Shown piece after piece: positions 4,333 to 12,987 of a DNA stretch of 23,866 nt. Under the pieces are notes generated by a model that saw only the letters and a list, made by a program, of their open reading frames with translations, searched no databases and was not told the origin of the DNA. Positions within the stretch are counted from its first letter, which is position 1. Every line of letters starts with the position of its first letter. Made by a program: the position numbers and the translations under genes. Location of the stretch: IMG/VR virus record IMGVR_UViG_3300028802_000056, positions 1-23,866 of that record. The stretch is one strand, 5' to 3'. This stretch comes from a virus.

Positions 4333-5694
4333 ATGGCCTCCCTTTCGTCCACCGCGCTAGCCGATGGACTGAGAGAGCGCCTAGCGGGCAGAGTCATTCT
4401 CCAGCACCATCAAGTCCCCCCGTGGAGGATACCCCCCGGCTCTGCCCGCGACCCGGGAGAGAACGCCGACGCGCTCGGGTTCGCGATGCTGGCGGGGCGC
4501 GGTGCCGGGAAGTCGTTCGCGGCGATGTGGGAACTCCACACGACGCTGAGCGAGACGAAGAACGTCCGTGCGCGGGTGATCGCGCCGACGTTGGGTGACG
4601 GCATCGCGGCTGCGGTGGACGGGCCGAACGGGCTGCTGACTCTGTCGAAGGGAGTCGCGAAGTGGCTGCCGTCTGCTCCCGGTGGCGCGTGCGTCCGCTA
4701 CCCGAACGGATCGAGAGTCTGGATCGTTGGCACGCCCACCGAGAAGGACGTGGACCGGCTTCGTGCTCTGACGAACATCGACTTCGACGTCTTTGAGGAG
4801 TTCTTCGCGAACCCGTGCGCCACTCAGGCGTTCCAGCAGGCGTCACTGTCCCGTCGTCGCGGGGCGATGCGGTGGCTGGTCTCCAGCACGCCCCGGCCTC
4901 ACGACCTGATCAAGAAGTGGGAGAAGGACGACTCGATCGTCGTGCGTCACGGCACGTCGATGGACAACAAGTACATCCCCCTGGAGTGGCTGCACACCCT
5001 GAACACCACGTACTACGGAACGAGGCTGTACCGCCAGGAGGTCTTGGGTGAGGTCATCGAGGATGTGGAGGGCGCGCTGTGGAAGGCGAACGACATTGAG
5101 CGGTCGAAGGTCATGGGGCCAGCCTCCGCCGTGGCTTCGATCTGCGACCGGATCGTGGTGGGGGTCGACCCGCCGACCGGGCAGGGGACCTGCGGAATCG
5201 TCGTGGTCGGCCAAGACGCGAGCGGTCACATGTATGTCCTTGACGACCGCTCGGTGGAGGAGGCCAGCCCGCACGTCTGGGCGGCGCGGGTGAAGGAGGC
5301 CGCCGACACCTACGACGCCGTCGTGATCGCCGAGATCAATCAGGGCGGGCAGATGGTGAAGGAGGTGATCAACTCCGCTGGACACGCGCTTCCGATTCAC
5401 ACGGTGAACGCGACCAAGAACAAGAAGACGCGGGCGGAGCCGATTGCGCTTCTGTGGGAGGTCGAGGAGCAGATCGTTCACATGGTGACGACGAGCGGGA
5501 AGTTGATCGACGAGTTGTGCGAGTGGGTGCCGGGTGAGACTCCGGCGTCGCCCGACCGGCTGGACGCGATGGTCTGGGCGTGCTGGTACTTGAGGTCAAG
5601 GCATACAGCCGTCGTCCGAGGGAGTAGTGTGTCGGTGCCGGGGCCGGTCGGGCTCCCCTCGGCCCTGAGCAGCGTGCGTATGGGCCGGTTCTGA
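4333..5694 (+). CDS. terL: Terminase large subunit (453 aa)
   Basis: This is the DNA-packaging motor: an ATPase that drives DNA into the prohead and a nuclease that cuts concatemers. Walker A is AGRGAGKS at residues 54-61, Walker B is FDVFEE at 151-156, and the SST coupling motif is at 184-186. In the nuclease half, acidic residues in GVDPP (Asp279), IAEIN (Glu334) and RLDAMVWA (Asp411) fit the RNase-H-like active site. The length is normal. The start is ATG 4333, 13 bases after the previous stop; the ribosome site is weak, so translation may depend on coupling. No separate small terminase is recognisable next to it. Confidence 0.93.
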   Translation: MASLSSTALADGLRERLAGRVILQHHQVPPWRIPPGSARDPGENADALGFAMLAGRGAGKSFAAMWELHTTLSETKNVRARVIAPTLGDGIAAAVDGPNGLLTLSKGVAKWLPSAPGGACVRYPNGSRVWIVGTPTEKDVDRLRALTNIDFDVFEEFFANPCATQAFQQASLSRRRGAMRWLVSSTPRPHDLIKKWEKDDSIVVRHGTSMDNKYIPLEWLHTLNTTYYGTRLYRQEVLGEVIEDVEGALWKANDIERSKVMGPASAVASICDRIVVGVDPPTGQGTCGIVVVGQDASGHMYVLDDRSVEEASPHVWAARVKEAADTYDAVVIAEINQGGQMVKEVINSAGHALPIHTVNATKNKKTRAEPIALLWEVEEQIVHMVTTSGKLIDELCEWVPGETPASPDRLDAMVWACWYLRSRHTAVVRGSSVSVPGPVGLPSALSSVRMGRF

Positions 5695-5706
5695 GAAGGA
5701 GAGAAG

Positions 5707-6210
5707 ATGAACGTAACGCATGACCTGATCGCGGCGGTGACCGGACCCGGCTGGAAGTTCGGGCTGAGTCGCATCCTCATCAACGACGAGGAAGAGGGAG
5801 TCGTGTTCATCGCCGGCTCCGAGGAGCCGTACGCCGCGTTCGCCGTGCAGAGCATCACCACCGGGCGAGGCACCGGCGTCAGCGAGGAAGGCCCGATCTC
5901 GTGGCGCAGGCGCGGGTCATCGTGTCAGTACAAACTCGCGAAGTGCAAGGTGGACACCGCGACCATGACGTCGTGGTGGGAGGCCTCCCTCGTGGAGTCA
6001 CCGGAGCCCGAGACCGTCGAACTCCCTGAGGACGACGACACCCAGGAGATGGACGTCGTGCCTGACGGCTCCGCTGCCGTGGTGCTGGAGTGGGTCGGCA
6101 ACGACGTGGACCGGGCGCAGGCCGCGCTGGAGGCCGAGCAAGAGGGGAAGCAGCGCGTCGGCCTGACCGCTGACCTCGAGAAGATGCTGGCGGCTGAGGA
6201 ACTCCTGTGA
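5707..6210 (+). CDS. Hypothetical protein between terminase and portal (167 aa)
   Basis: The start is ATG 5707 with AGAAGGAGAGAAG upstream. Residues 1-95 look like a beta-rich domain with a basic patch (SWRRRGSSCQYKLAKCKV). An acidic linker (about 97-120) leads to a C-terminal helical segment, VLEWVGNDVDRAQAALEAEQ, a recurrent short motif in actinophage proteins. The function is unknown. Its last bases overlap the GTG start of the next gene. Confidence 0.65.
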   Translation: MNVTHDLIAAVTGPGWKFGLSRILINDEEEGVVFIAGSEEPYAAFAVQSITTGRGTGVSEEGPISWRRRGSSCQYKLAKCKVDTATMTSWWEASLVESPEPETVELPEDDDTQEMDVVPDGSAAVVLEWVGNDVDRAQAALEAEQEGKQRVGLTADLEKMLAAEELL

Positions 6211-6476
6211 TCTCTGTTGCCGTGATCTCTGGGCTGGTCGGATTCTGGTTCTGGTCAGTCCTCAACGACGACACCGGAATCGCAGCCCCGGTGAACAGGC
6301 TGCTCGAGAAGAACTCGTTCACCAAGAAGTGGATGATCTGTCCGTTCTGCTCCGGTGCATGGTTCGCCATCATCCCCTCCCTGATCTTGCTCCACGATCC
6401 GCTAGACGTGGCCGTGATCACCGCCTTCGCCGCTGCTGCCCTCACCGGCCTGCTCGGCTCGTACTTCGGAGACTGA
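6207..6476 (+). CDS. Small membrane protein with C-x2-C-x-G-x-W motif (89 aa)
   Basis: The start is GTG 6207, overlapping the stop of the previous gene (GTGA). Two hydrophobic segments, residues about 1-20 and 51-84, flank a short polar loop. CPFCSGAW at 45-52 matches the Cys/Trp signature of the DUF1360-type family of small membrane proteins. Predicted location is the host membrane. Its place before the portal is typical of small actinophage membrane proteins of unknown role; superinfection control is possible but not shown. Confidence 0.65.
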   Translation: MISVAVISGLVGFWFWSVLNDDTGIAAPVNRLLEKNSFTKKWMICPFCSGAWFAIIPSLILLHDPLDVAVITAFAAAALTGLLGSYFGD

Positions 6477-6479
6477 CTC

Positions 6480-8168
6480 ATGGCCTACACACCGCCCGCC
6501 ACCCTCGTCAGGAATCAGCAGATTCAGGCGTGGGGATACTACGGAGCCTACGGAGCGGCGGCTGCGGCGGCTGCTGCCACGCCGAAGACCGCCGTCTACG
6601 GTGCTGTCATCCCGGGGACTGAGGCCGTCGGTGAGGTGCGCTACATCGTCGGGTGGGCCTCAGACCAGATGTCCCGAATGCAGTGGGACGTCTTCGTCGA
6701 CGGGTCCGCGGACTGGGAACTGGAACTCTCCAACGGCAAGACCGTCGTGTCCGGCGGCAAGGGCGAGAAGAAGCATCCACACTCGAAGGCGTCGGCCGAG
6801 GTGCTCAAGTCCATCGGCTGGACGACCGGCACGGTCCGGCTTGTCACGACGAACCTGTACGTCGCTGGCGAGTTGTTCTACGTCTACATGGACAAGGACT
6901 GGCGGGTGGTGTCGGTCATCCACCCCGACCAGCCGTCCATCTTCAAGGAGGCGGAGCACGTCGTCCGGGGTTTGTGGCCCTCACCCATCGACCCGACGAC
7001 GCCGGACGCCCCGCTGTTCGGCGTGCTGGCGATCCTCTGTGACATGGACTGGCTCGGCCGCTTGAGCCGTGCTCAGTCCGCGAACCGGGTGGGGATGCGC
7101 GGCATCTTGGGCTCGGCCGACGGCCTGAACTTCGCCGGTGGCGGAGACTTCTGGGAGGAGTGGGACAAGTCGCTCCGGGCCAAGATGCTCGACCCGACTG
7201 ACGTGGGGCCGGTCCACCTGCGAGGCGCGAAGGAACTCGTCGAGCCGATGGCGAGTGGCCGGGGCATGGGCGGGCTCTCCTGGGTTGTGCCCGACTTCCC
7301 CTACGACGCCCGCATCGAGGGCCGCATGGAGGCCATGATCCACCGGCTGGCGTACGGCCTGCCCATCCCGCCCGAGATCCTGCTGGGGCTGTCGGCGCAG
7401 AGCCGAGCCACTGCCTTCCAGGTCGAGGAGAACTCGTACCGGGCGCACATCGAGCCGCCAGCCAACATCGTCGCTCAGGTAGCGACTGACGTGCTGAACA
7501 CTCTCTTCGAGGACGTGGAGGTCGAGGTCAAGCCGGACCCGACCCTCCTCCTCGCCAAGCGGTCCACGGTCCAAGACGTCAAGGACGCCTACGACCGGGG
7601 TGAGGTCAGCGGTGACTATCTCCGCGAGGTGCTCGACATCCCGTCGCACGCCGCCCCGTCCGATGAGGAGCGGGCACGCCGCCAGACCATCGGCGTCGAT
7701 GCGGAGGAGGGCGGTCACAGCCCGACCACCGAGACGCCCCGCCAGCGGGCAGCACGCGCCGACCGGGAGGACCCCAGCGGTGCTCCTGCCGATCAGAAGG
7801 ATCTGGATCCCACTGTCATCGCGGAGTGGCGTGGCAAGATCGACGTCGCCACGTTCCGAGCACGGGACCGGGTGGGTGCCAAGGCTCGCACGCACAAGGT
7901 CCTGAGAGACGCCCTGCCGTCCAACATGACCAACGACGCGGTGCCCGCCCACCTGGGACTCCAGGCGCTCGAGAGCGCGGGGCTGGATGTGGCCTCGGTG
8001 GTGTCCGACAGTCTCCTGTTCCTCGGTCCACGGTCCTGTGCAGGGGACAACCTTGTGGATGGGTTGACCGAGCATGTGCTGGCAACGCTGGACAGCGCCG
8101 ATCCGGTCCCCCTGAAGGACGAAGATTTGGCAAATCTTCTGCAAGGGCTTGCAAACACCCCTGACTGA
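6480..8168 (+). CDS. Portal protein (562 aa)
   Basis: This is the dodecameric ring at the capsid vertex through which DNA is packaged. The start is ATG 6480 with GGAG nine bases upstream. After an Ala-rich N-terminus, the sequence shows the portal plan: an early beta-rich part (VRYIVGWASDQMSRMQW), a long helical core (LAILCDMDWLGRLSRAQSAN), and the motif YGLPIPPEILLGLS with a following helix, as in actinophage portals. The C-terminal 150 residues are charged and probably flexible. Its place after terminase and before the capsid protease supports the call. The 3' end of the gene (8121-8153) carries the operator-like palindromes of the next gene. Confidence 0.85.
   Translation: MAYTPPATLVRNQQIQAWGYYGAYGAAAAAAAATPKTAVYGAVIPGTEAVGEVRYIVGWASDQMSRMQWDVFVDGSADWELELSNGKTVVSGGKGEKKHPHSKASAEVLKSIGWTTGTVRLVTTNLYVAGELFYVYMDKDWRVVSVIHPDQPSIFKEAEHVVRGLWPSPIDPTTPDAPLFGVLAILCDMDWLGRLSRAQSANRVGMRGILGSADGLNFAGGGDFWEEWDKSLRAKMLDPTDVGPVHLRGAKELVEPMASGRGMGGLSWVVPDFPYDARIEGRMEAMIHRLAYGLPIPPEILLGLSAQSRATAFQVEENSYRAHIEPPANIVAQVATDVLNTLFEDVEVEVKPDPTLLLAKRSTVQDVKDAYDRGEVSGDYLREVLDIPSHAAPSDEERARRQTIGVDAEEGGHSPTTETPRQRAARADREDPSGAPADQKDLDPTVIAEWRGKIDVATFRARDRVGAKARTHKVLRDALPSNMTNDAVPAHLGLQALESAGLDVASVVSDSLLFLGPRSCAGDNLVDGLTEHVLATLDSADPVPLKDEDLANLLQGLANTPD
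8121..8139. promoter_or_regulatory. 8-bp inverted repeat at the end of the portal gene
   Basis: GAAGATTT (8121-8128) and AAATCTTC (8132-8139) are exact complements with a three-base spacer. It lies directly upstream of the palindrome over the -35 box of the protease promoter and is unusually AT-rich for this genome. Confidence 0.5.
8140..8153. promoter_or_regulatory. Operator-like palindrome TGCAAG-GG-CTTGCA
   Basis: Perfect 6-bp arms with a two-base centre, overlapping the -35 hexamer at 8149-8154. A further half-site CTTGCAG occurs at 8204-8210 just inside the gene. Extended to the left the arm reads TTCTGCAAG (8137-8145), identical to the arm of the inverted repeat at 2349-2385. Confidence 0.5.
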
Positions 8169-8178
8169 CCCCTACGCT
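8149..8178 (+). promoter_or_regulatory. Predicted promoter giving a leaderless protease mRNA
   Basis: TTGCAA (8149-8154), an 18-nt spacer and TACGCT (8173-8178) place transcription start at about 8185-8186, which is the ATG itself. The gene has no Shine-Dalgarno sequence, which fits a leaderless transcript of the kind common in actinobacteria. Confidence 0.5.
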
Positions 8179-8185
8179 GCGTCAT

Positions 8186-10450
8186 ATGGACGCCTTTGCA
8201 CTTCTTGCAGCCCTTGAGGATGCCCGTGAGGCGCGGGGTTCGGGCATTCCGCTCTCGTGGTCAGAGGTTGCGGAGGAGGTGGGGATCCATCAGGCTGCGT
8301 TCAGCCGTCTGAAGCAGGGCAGGCTCCCCGGCCCGCGCTCCCTGAGGTCGTTGATGGACTGGCTGGAGATGGATGCAGCCGAGTTCAAGGTCGGCGGTAG
8401 CCTCGAACTTCCCATCGGTGGGCGTGACGAGCCGTGGGACGGTGAGGCTGCAACGAACCGAGTGTTCGAGTGGGCCACGGAGGAAGGCGGGTCGCTCGAT
8501 CAGGACAAACTCCGTCAGGCGTTCTTCTTCATCGACACATCGAAGGACCTCAACACCCGACAGGCGTACAAACTCCCCTACACCGATGTCAACGACGGCA
8601 GCCTCCATATCGTCCCACGGGGGATGTCTGCTGTGTCGGGGGGACACGGCATCGACAAGATGACGGGTGCGTCCCCGTCCGAGAAGCAGGCAATCAAGCG
8701 CAAGATCTGCGCGATCTACGAGCGGATCGTCGACAAGTACGAGGACTGGCCCGACTGCCCCTTTGATGCGGACGGCTCTCGCCCCGAGCGCAAGGAGCGC
8801 CGGAACGACAAGGAGGAGGACGGCGTGGACTTCGAGGACGGCTTCAAGGACTACTCACCCGAGGCCCGGAAGCAGATGGCGAAGGACGGCAGGGCGCTCC
8901 CGGACGGGTCGTTCCCGATCGGCGACTGCGCTGACCTGAAGAACGCGATCCAGGCCATCGGCCGGGCGAGCGACCCGGCCAAGGCGAAGGCGCACATCAA
9001 GAAGCGACGGAGCGCCCTGAAGTGCGACGTCGACCTCCCGGACGGCTGGGCCGTCGAAGATGCAGAGGAGCCGGCGATCGGCGACACGGACAAGCAGACG
9101 GCGGGCATCATCGGCACCGGCACCCTGTCCCAGTCCGAGGACCCCCGCACTCAGGCTCTGGTGGCCCGCGTGCAGGAACTCCTCCGTGAGGGCGCGGTGG
9201 CGGTGTCCATCAAGCACGACCTCACGCCTGAGGTGGCCGAGCGGCTGGCCGCGCTGGAGCCCAGCCCGGACGACGACGAAGAGACCATGATGGCGAAGAT
9301 GAAGGAGGCCAACGAGATCTTCGAGAACGCGGAGATCCGTCCGCGTCACGTCGCCATCGTCGACACCGCCGCGTTCAGCAACGCCCGCCTCACCCTCGAC
9401 GAGGACGGCTACGGCGTGTCCGGCCCGGTCACCTTCGAGGGCATCTACACGGGCGACGTTCGGACGCTGAAGTACGGCAGCCTCTGCTGGGACGAGGACC
9501 TGCTCCCCATCCCGATCATCTGGGACCCGGACAACAACGACCATGACGGCGTGGTGGTCGGCTCCATCAGCGCCCTCGAGCGCGTCGACGGCATGACCAC
9601 TGCCGTTCGACCGGAGGCCGTCAGCGGGGAGGACGTCGAGGCAGTCACCGCTGCGGCTGGCACGACGGCCCTCCCCGCTGCGTACTTCGCCGACTTCAAG
9701 CCGAAGAAGGCGGTGCCCCTCACGATCGGCGGTGAGGACGAGAACGGCCTCCGTCACGTGTACGGCATCGCCGCACCGAAGGGCGTGTGCCACCGAAGTG
9801 ACATGGGCGCGTGCTTCCAGTACCCCGGTGACGTGGACCCGAAGCACCGGGGCTTCCACACCGGCCAGGAGATCACCCTGTCCGACGGGAGCAAGGTGCG
9901 TGTCGGTGCTCTCACCATCGGCGGGAAGCACGTCGACGCCAACCTCGCCCGGCAGGGCGTGGACTTCCGCGAGGTGAACCGGCACCGCGACGACGCGAAC
10001 ACCGTGTTCGCGATGGTCCGTGCATGGGAGACCAACTTCGGTCTCGCCATCTCGGGTGTCGTGATGCCCGGTGTGGACCGCGACACTCTGATGCGAGCGC
10101 TGACCCTCGCCCCCAGCGTGGAACTCTGGCCTGCGGGCCGAGGCCGCACGTTGGTCGGTGTCCACCTCGTCCCGACTCCGGCGTGGCCTGTTGCGGCCAG
10201 CGCGGGCGATACCCAGACCCTGACTCAGTCCGGGCACGTCCACGTGATCAATCCCGAGGGCGGTTTCTGCGCTGACTGCGGTGAGCACTTCGAGGACGAC
10301 TTCCCGCCTGAGGACGACAAGCCGGATGAGAAGTCGCCCAGCATGGACGAGGTCATGGCGAGCCTGAAGCGGATCGAGAAGGCGGTCGCCATGCTCGCCG
10401 AAGACCTGCTCACGGATGTTCCTCTTCCAGAAGATTCTCCCAAAGAGTAG
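8186..10450 (+). CDS. HTH-fused capsid maturation protease (754 aa)
   Basis: This is a multi-domain head protein that probably processes capsid precursors. Residues 22-63 form a Cro/C1-type helix-turn-helix (SWSEVAEEVGIHQAAFSRLK). Residues 83-190 contain WDG, FFFID and AYKLPYTDVNDG, a domain often attached to phage prohead proteases. Residues 222-290 (YSPEARKQMAKDGRALPDGS, then NAIQAIGR) match a widespread DUF6582-like module. Residues 334-470 (FEGIYTGDVRTL, LPIPIIW, HDGVVVGSI) and 500-672 match actinophage capsid maturation proteases. A CADCGEHF knuckle (695-702) and a short coiled coil (about 719-742) end the protein. The start has no ribosome site but fits a leaderless promoter. I cannot assign the catalytic residues with confidence. 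Confidence 0.75.
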   Translation: MDAFALLAALEDAREARGSGIPLSWSEVAEEVGIHQAAFSRLKQGRLPGPRSLRSLMDWLEMDAAEFKVGGSLELPIGGRDEPWDGEAATNRVFEWATEEGGSLDQDKLRQAFFFIDTSKDLNTRQAYKLPYTDVNDGSLHIVPRGMSAVSGGHGIDKMTGASPSEKQAIKRKICAIYERIVDKYEDWPDCPFDADGSRPERKERRNDKEEDGVDFEDGFKDYSPEARKQMAKDGRALPDGSFPIGDCADLKNAIQAIGRASDPAKAKAHIKKRRSALKCDVDLPDGWAVEDAEEPAIGDTDKQTAGIIGTGTLSQSEDPRTQALVARVQELLREGAVAVSIKHDLTPEVAERLAALEPSPDDDEETMMAKMKEANEIFENAEIRPRHVAIVDTAAFSNARLTLDEDGYGVSGPVTFEGIYTGDVRTLKYGSLCWDEDLLPIPIIWDPDNNDHDGVVVGSISALERVDGMTTAVRPEAVSGEDVEAVTAAAGTTALPAAYFADFKPKKAVPLTIGGEDENGLRHVYGIAAPKGVCHRSDMGACFQYPGDVDPKHRGFHTGQEITLSDGSKVRVGALTIGGKHVDANLARQGVDFREVNRHRDDANTVFAMVRAWETNFGLAISGVVMPGVDRDTLMRALTLAPSVELWPAGRGRTLVGVHLVPTPAWPVAASAGDTQTLTQSGHVHVINPEGGFCADCGEHFEDDFPPEDDKPDEKSPSMDEVMASLKRIEKAVAMLAEDLLTDVPLPEDSPKE

Positions 10451-10559
10451 CGGAAACCTCTCGGTGGGGCTACCCTTCGGTCTAATCGGCTCTGTGTAGA
10501 GCGAACTGGCGGTGGGCACCGCGTCCCGGATTCACAACCAGACGCGAAAGAAGTCCACC
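10451..10559 (+). promoter_or_regulatory. Leader region of the major capsid gene
   Basis: This 109-bp gap is one of the longest in the structural cluster. TCTAAT (10481-10486) could be a -10 box but lacks a good -35. GCTCT (10489-10493) and AGAGC (10498-10502) form a small hairpin. A separate promoter for the capsid gene is plausible but not shown. Confidence 0.3.
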
Positions 10560-12176
10560 ATGGATCTCCAGCAGGCTCTCAGCATTCTGGGTCGGGTTGG
10601 CGCGGGAGAGACTCTCTCGCTGTCCGAACTCACTCAGGCCCGTGACGTCATCGCCCGCCAACTCCACTCCCTCCGTGGTTCCGGCTCGCCGGACCTCGAC
10701 GCGCTGACCACCCTTCGCGAGTCCTACTTCGCTGCTGACGCCGCCGTCAAGGCTGTCACCGAGCAGCAGGAGGCAGCGATCGCCGACGTGGACGCCGCGC
10801 TCTCCGACATCCCCGACCCGGACGCCGAGGCCGAGGGAGATCCCGAGGACGAGGACCCCGAGGCCGACCCCGAGGACGACAAGGACCCCGAGGACGACTC
10901 GAAGTCCGTCAAGAAGGGCAAGATGCTCTCCGTCCAGGAGGCGGTCAAGCGGCTCGGCCTCAGCGGCACCCCCGGCACCGCCAGCACTCAGGTCAACGAG
11001 CCGGATCTTGCGGCCACCGATACCCGCGTGCTGATCGGCGGCGACGTGGTCCAGAGCGCCGACATCCGTTCACTGGCCGAGGCGTTCCACGACTCCTCGA
11101 GCCGCAGCCTCAAGGCGGGCAAGGAGCGGGTCGCCCGCATCGAGACCACGTACGCCGACGAGCGCACCCTCTCCGGCAAGATCAACGCCGACACCCGCAT
11201 GGTGGACGCGTTCGTCAGCCCGGAGGCCGTGGTGGCGGCGGGCGGCTGCTGCTCACTCCCGCAGCCGATCTACAGCAACCCGGTCAACGGCAGCACCGAT
11301 CGCCCGATCAAGGGCGCGCTGCCGACGCTGGGTGCGACGCGGGGCAAGTTCTCGTTCTTCCCGGCCATCTGCCTCCCGGTGGACGGCTTCGGGGTCTGGA
11401 CCTGTGACGACGACGAGGCCGTCGACGAGAGCGACCCGGACACCTGGAAGGTGTGCGCCGATGTCGACTGCGACGACGCCGACGAGGTCGACGTCTACGC
11501 CGTCTACTCCTGCGTCACGGTGGGCAACTACCAGGCTCGGTTCGCCCCCGAGCAGTGGCAGGGCTACCTGTCCGCGCTGGCGATCCAGAACGCCCGTCGC
11601 GGTGAGGTCCTCCTCTTCGAGCAGATGCGGGATCAGGTCATCTCGACCTACACCGTGGACGCCCTCGGGTCGATCTTCGCCAACGTGGTCAACGGCGTCG
11701 GCACCGCTGCCGCCGCGCTTCGCCAGGACCAGCGCCTCGGGGATGTCCAGATGGACTTCTTCGTCAGCGAGACGCTGCTCACCGCGGTTCGCCAGGACCT
11801 GATCAACCGTCGGGTCTACTCCTCGGCGGTCGACGACCCCAACGTGGCGGCGAGCCTGCTCAACACGGCGCTCTCCAACGAGGGTGTCAACGCGGTCTAC
11901 TCGCAGGACCTGGACCCGGTGACCTTCGGCAGCGGCGGCGACAACCCGCAGTTCCCGACCACCCTCGGTTCGGTGCTCGCCCCCAACGGGTTCTTCACCT
12001 ACCTCGACGGCGGCACGCTGGACCTCGGCACCGAGATCCGGGACCACAACCTCAACCGCCAGAACAAGGTCGCGGCGTTCGCCGAGTCCTACGAGGGTAT
12101 CCTGGCCCGTGGGTGCAACGCCCTCGGCCTGGACATCCCCGTCGAGATCTGCGACAACGTCGCCTGCCCGTCCTGA
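10560..12176 (+). CDS. Major capsid protein with N-terminal scaffold-like region (538 aa)
   Basis: The start is ATG 10560 (GAAAGAAG upstream); an in-frame GTG at 10512 has no ribosome site. Residues 1-82 are helical, 83-114 are almost all Asp, Glu and Pro, and 115-123 are basic. This is the layout of an HK97-type delta (scaffold) domain fused to the coat protein and removed by the protease encoded just upstream. The remainder fits an HK97-fold coat protein: an E-loop-like segment, the motif FAPEQWQGYLSALAIQNARR, and the C-terminal NLNRQNKVAAFAESYEGI. It contains about ten cysteines, a high number for this family, which may form disulfides or metal sites. Confidence 0.85.
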   Translation: MDLQQALSILGRVGAGETLSLSELTQARDVIARQLHSLRGSGSPDLDALTTLRESYFAADAAVKAVTEQQEAAIADVDAALSDIPDPDAEAEGDPEDEDPEADPEDDKDPEDDSKSVKKGKMLSVQEAVKRLGLSGTPGTASTQVNEPDLAATDTRVLIGGDVVQSADIRSLAEAFHDSSSRSLKAGKERVARIETTYADERTLSGKINADTRMVDAFVSPEAVVAAGGCCSLPQPIYSNPVNGSTDRPIKGALPTLGATRGKFSFFPAICLPVDGFGVWTCDDDEAVDESDPDTWKVCADVDCDDADEVDVYAVYSCVTVGNYQARFAPEQWQGYLSALAIQNARRGEVLLFEQMRDQVISTYTVDALGSIFANVVNGVGTAAAALRQDQRLGDVQMDFFVSETLLTAVRQDLINRRVYSSAVDDPNVAASLLNTALSNEGVNAVYSQDLDPVTFGSGGDNPQFPTTLGSVLAPNGFFTYLDGGTLDLGTEIRDHNLNRQNKVAAFAESYEGILARGCNALGLDIPVEICDNVACPS

Positions 12177-12208
12177 ATCGCCGGCTCTACTAGGAAGGAG
12201 AGGCTCTG

Positions 12209-12973
12209 ATGTCTCAGACTCTCATGGAGGGCGTGGAGGTCGAGGTTGACACTCGATCCGGTGGCATCCTCGATGTCTCGCTCCCCGTCCCGCAGGGTTG
12301 GATGCAGGGCCTCTCCATCCCGTTCTACGGGTGTGGCGAGCCGGTGCTCGTGAATCGGTGCGTCACTGCCGATGACACCACTCCTCTCAACAAGCCTGCT
12401 GTCGCGGAGTTCATGCCGTTCGGCATCACGCAGAACGCGGCGTGCAGCAGCCTGTCCAAACTCGACCAGAAGAAGCACGCGACGGGGCGGCTCGACTCGA
12501 CGACCGAGTGGGCCGTCGCCCGTCAACTGGCGACGGATGACGTCGGCCTTGGCACTCCGTCCTTCGAAGACGGGACCAGCCTCGGCACCGTCGCAGGCGG
12601 GGACTTCGTCCTGGCCGTGGGGACGCTGGAGCAGGCTGCGGCCGATGCTGGCTTCGGCACTCAGTGGTGGCTCCACGCTCCGGTCAAGGCGGCGGCGTAC
12701 CTCGCGGAAGCCCGCCTGCTGAACGGGAAGTGGTCTCCGTCTGGCGCACCGTGGGTCATCAGCGTCGGCTATCCGGTTCAGGGATCCACCACTGTCCGCC
12801 TCTGGGCCACCGGCTCGGTGTGGGCAGGGGTGGACGAAGCCTTCGTCCTCAACGACCTGGACCGTCGTAGCAACACGGACGAGGCCTTCGCCAATCGCAG
12901 CGCCATCGTTGCGTTCGACCCCTGTATCAATCTCTACATCGATGTCACTGTCCCGGCCAGCCCGACTCCGTAG
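12209..12973 (+). CDS. Putative capsid-associated structural protein (254 aa)
   Basis: The start is ATG 12209 with AGGAAGGAGAGG upstream. The protein directly follows the major capsid gene and shares features of the actinophage family in that place: an N-terminal beta segment with paired Cys (YGCG, NRC), a helical middle (EWAVARQLATDD), and a C-terminal part with VISVGYPVQG, LWATGSVW, ANRSAIVAFDPC. There is no signal peptide or enzyme motif. A minor capsid or head decoration role is inferred from position and family resemblance. Confidence 0.55.
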   Translation: MSQTLMEGVEVEVDTRSGGILDVSLPVPQGWMQGLSIPFYGCGEPVLVNRCVTADDTTPLNKPAVAEFMPFGITQNAACSSLSKLDQKKHATGRLDSTTEWAVARQLATDDVGLGTPSFEDGTSLGTVAGGDFVLAVGTLEQAAADAGFGTQWWLHAPVKAAAYLAEARLLNGKWSPSGAPWVISVGYPVQGSTTVRLWATGSVWAGVDEAFVLNDLDRRSNTDEAFANRSAIVAFDPCINLYIDVTVPASPTP

Positions 12974-12987
12974 GAAGAGAGAACGCA

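Noticed and set aside
8855-10519. 554-codon frame antisense to the protease gene
   Set aside because: Shadow frame; the plus-strand product has several recognisable domains.
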